From an uncultured Myxococcales bacterium (GTDB lineage: Bacteria; Myxococcota; UBA727; VGSZ01), in contig CAJBHN010000174.1 in the NCBI GenBank assembly GCA_903952805.1, positions 1-5,556 on the forward strand: a DNA stretch of 5,556 bases. Direction: 5' to 3'. The notes below the pieces were generated by a model that saw nothing but the letters and a program-made list of their open reading frames with translations, was not told the DNA's origin and did no database searches. The position numbers and the translations under genes were made by a program. The stretch's first letter is position 1. Each line of letters opens with the position of its first letter. Positions 4,913 through 5,556 of this stretch are shown piece after piece.

Positions 4913-5556
4913 GACGTCGGCCCCCGCTCGGCCTGGGCGAGCAAGGCCGCCTTGACCGGCGCGAACGAGCGGCGATGGAGTGGGCAGGGGCCGTTGGCGG
5001 CGAGGGAAGCGAGGTGGGCGGGGGTGGGATAGCCCTTGTGAACATCGAAGCCGTAGACGGGGTAGTGCGCGTGCTCGACGATCATGCGCCGGTCCCGGGT
5101 CACCTTGGCAAGGATGGAAGCCGCCATGATGGGTTTGGACAGGGAGTCCCCCTTCACGAGGGTGCGCTGCTGAACCCGGCCGGGGATCGGGGCCTTCTGG
5201 TTGCCATCGAGCAGGGCCCCCTGGACCGGGCGACCCAACATCGCCTCGCAGGCGGCGAGGGCGTCGGCCATGGCTGGCAGCGACGCCCGCAGGATGTTGC
5301 TGTCGTCGATGGCGCCAGCTTCAGCCACTGCAATACCGAAGCCGAGGGCATGGGCCTTGATGAGGGGATAGAGGGCTTCGCGGGCGGCTTCGTCGAGCTT
5401 TTTGGAGTCGTTCAGGCCGGCGAGGGCCGCCGGCAGCGGCGTGGGCAGCACCACGCAGGCGGCGACCACGGGCCCTGCAAGCGGACCTCGTCCCGCTTCA
5501 TCCAGGCCAGCCACCAGGCCATCAAGTTCCCGTGCCCAGCAGAGGGCCGGATCCTC
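4909..5556 (-). CDS. rnhB: Ribonuclease HII (RnhB); 5' end outside window
   Basis: RNase HII cleaves the RNA strand of RNA:DNA hybrids and nicks at single ribonucleotides misincorporated in DNA. The visible 215 residues run off the right edge. The GTG at 5514 is almost certainly an internal Val, because the upstream in-frame residues (LCWARELDGLVAGLDEAGRG) match the family's N-terminus. Numbering from that codon, the catalytic set is complete: Asp5-Glu6 in GLDEAGRG, Asp103 in LLDGN, and Asp141 in AKVTRDR. Further family motifs are LNDSKKL (34-40), IDDSNILRAS (69-78), GDSLSKPIMAASILAKV (122-138), the YGFDVHKGYPTPAH segment (154-167) and PLHRRSFAPVK (178-188). SKPIMAAS is slightly unusual where many homologues read S-x-AAAS. 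It overlaps yraN by 4 bp. In many bacteria trmD-rplS lie upstream, so they may be just outside the window. Confidence 0.95.
   Translation of the reverse strand, partial: EDPALCWARELDGLVAGLDEAGRGPLAGPVVAACVVLPTPLPAALAGLNDSKKLDEAAREALYPLIKAHALGFGIAVAEAGAIDDSNILRASLPAMADALAACEAMLGRPVQGALLDGNQKAPIPGRVQQRTLVKGDSLSKPIMAASILAKVTRDRRMIVEHAHYPVYGFDVHKGYPTPAHLASLAANGPCPLHRRSFAPVKAALLAQAERGPTS

Noticed and set aside
4439..5032. 197-codon plus-strand open frame starting inside thrS and crossing yraN and rnhB
   Set aside because: It overlaps three confidently identified genes, has no evident ribosome binding site, and looks like a shadow of the rnhB and yraN frames.
5512..5514. GTG at 5514 as the start codon of rnhB
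   Set aside because: It encodes the Val of the conserved (L/V)VAG(L/V)DE motif, and the upstream in-frame codons look like a genuine RNase HII N-terminus, so the start lies beyond the window.
1..5556. Mobile element, CRISPR, toxin-antitoxin, defence or secondary-metabolite system
   Set aside because: All strong coding frames are accounted for by nuoL, nuoN, thrS, yraN and rnhB. No terminal inverted repeats, spaced repeats or recombinase motifs were seen.

Overview
The window is a high-G+C bacterial chromosomal segment carrying housekeeping genes. Third codon positions are overwhelmingly C or G in every gene. I see no mobile element, CRISPR array, tRNA, rRNA, phage gene or defence gene. The ThrRS catalytic core resembles the type common in deltaproteobacteria-like and Chloroflexi-like lineages. 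Together with the G+C this suggests a high-G+C environmental bacterium, possibly of the Myxococcota/deltaproteobacterial type, but that placement is a low-confidence inference.

Layout, left to right. (1) The 3' end of nuoL (complex I subunit L, cut by the window edge) runs into nuoN (subunit N) through a 4-bp ATGA overlap. nuoM is not between them, as it would be in the usual L-M-N order. A strong intrinsic terminator follows nuoN. (2) A leader of roughly 200 bp carries two consecutive hairpins upstream of thrS. (3) thrS encodes threonyl-tRNA synthetase, 763 residues from the ATG chosen by its Shine-Dalgarno sequence. (4) Converging on thrS from the right, on the minus strand, are rnhB (RNase HII, 5' end outside the window) and yraN (UPF0102 nuclease-like), joined by a 4-bp GTGA overlap. 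The thrS and yraN stops are only 22 bp apart.

Functionally these are three units: membrane proton-pumping subunits of NADH:quinone oxidoreductase, a tRNA-charging enzyme with its own regulatory-looking leader, and a small nucleic-acid-maintenance operon.

The most unusual feature is an in-frame insertion of about 121 residues in ThrRS, exactly at the junction between the editing/linker region and the catalytic core. All recognisable editing, zinc-binding and class II motifs are preserved on both sides. Removing it leaves 642 residues, a normal length. I do not recognise the inserted domain. Secondary points of interest are the thrS leader, which can form mutually exclusive pairings next to the ribosome binding site, and the NuoL C-terminus, which appears to have a shortened lateral-helix region and a long basic, proline-rich tail.
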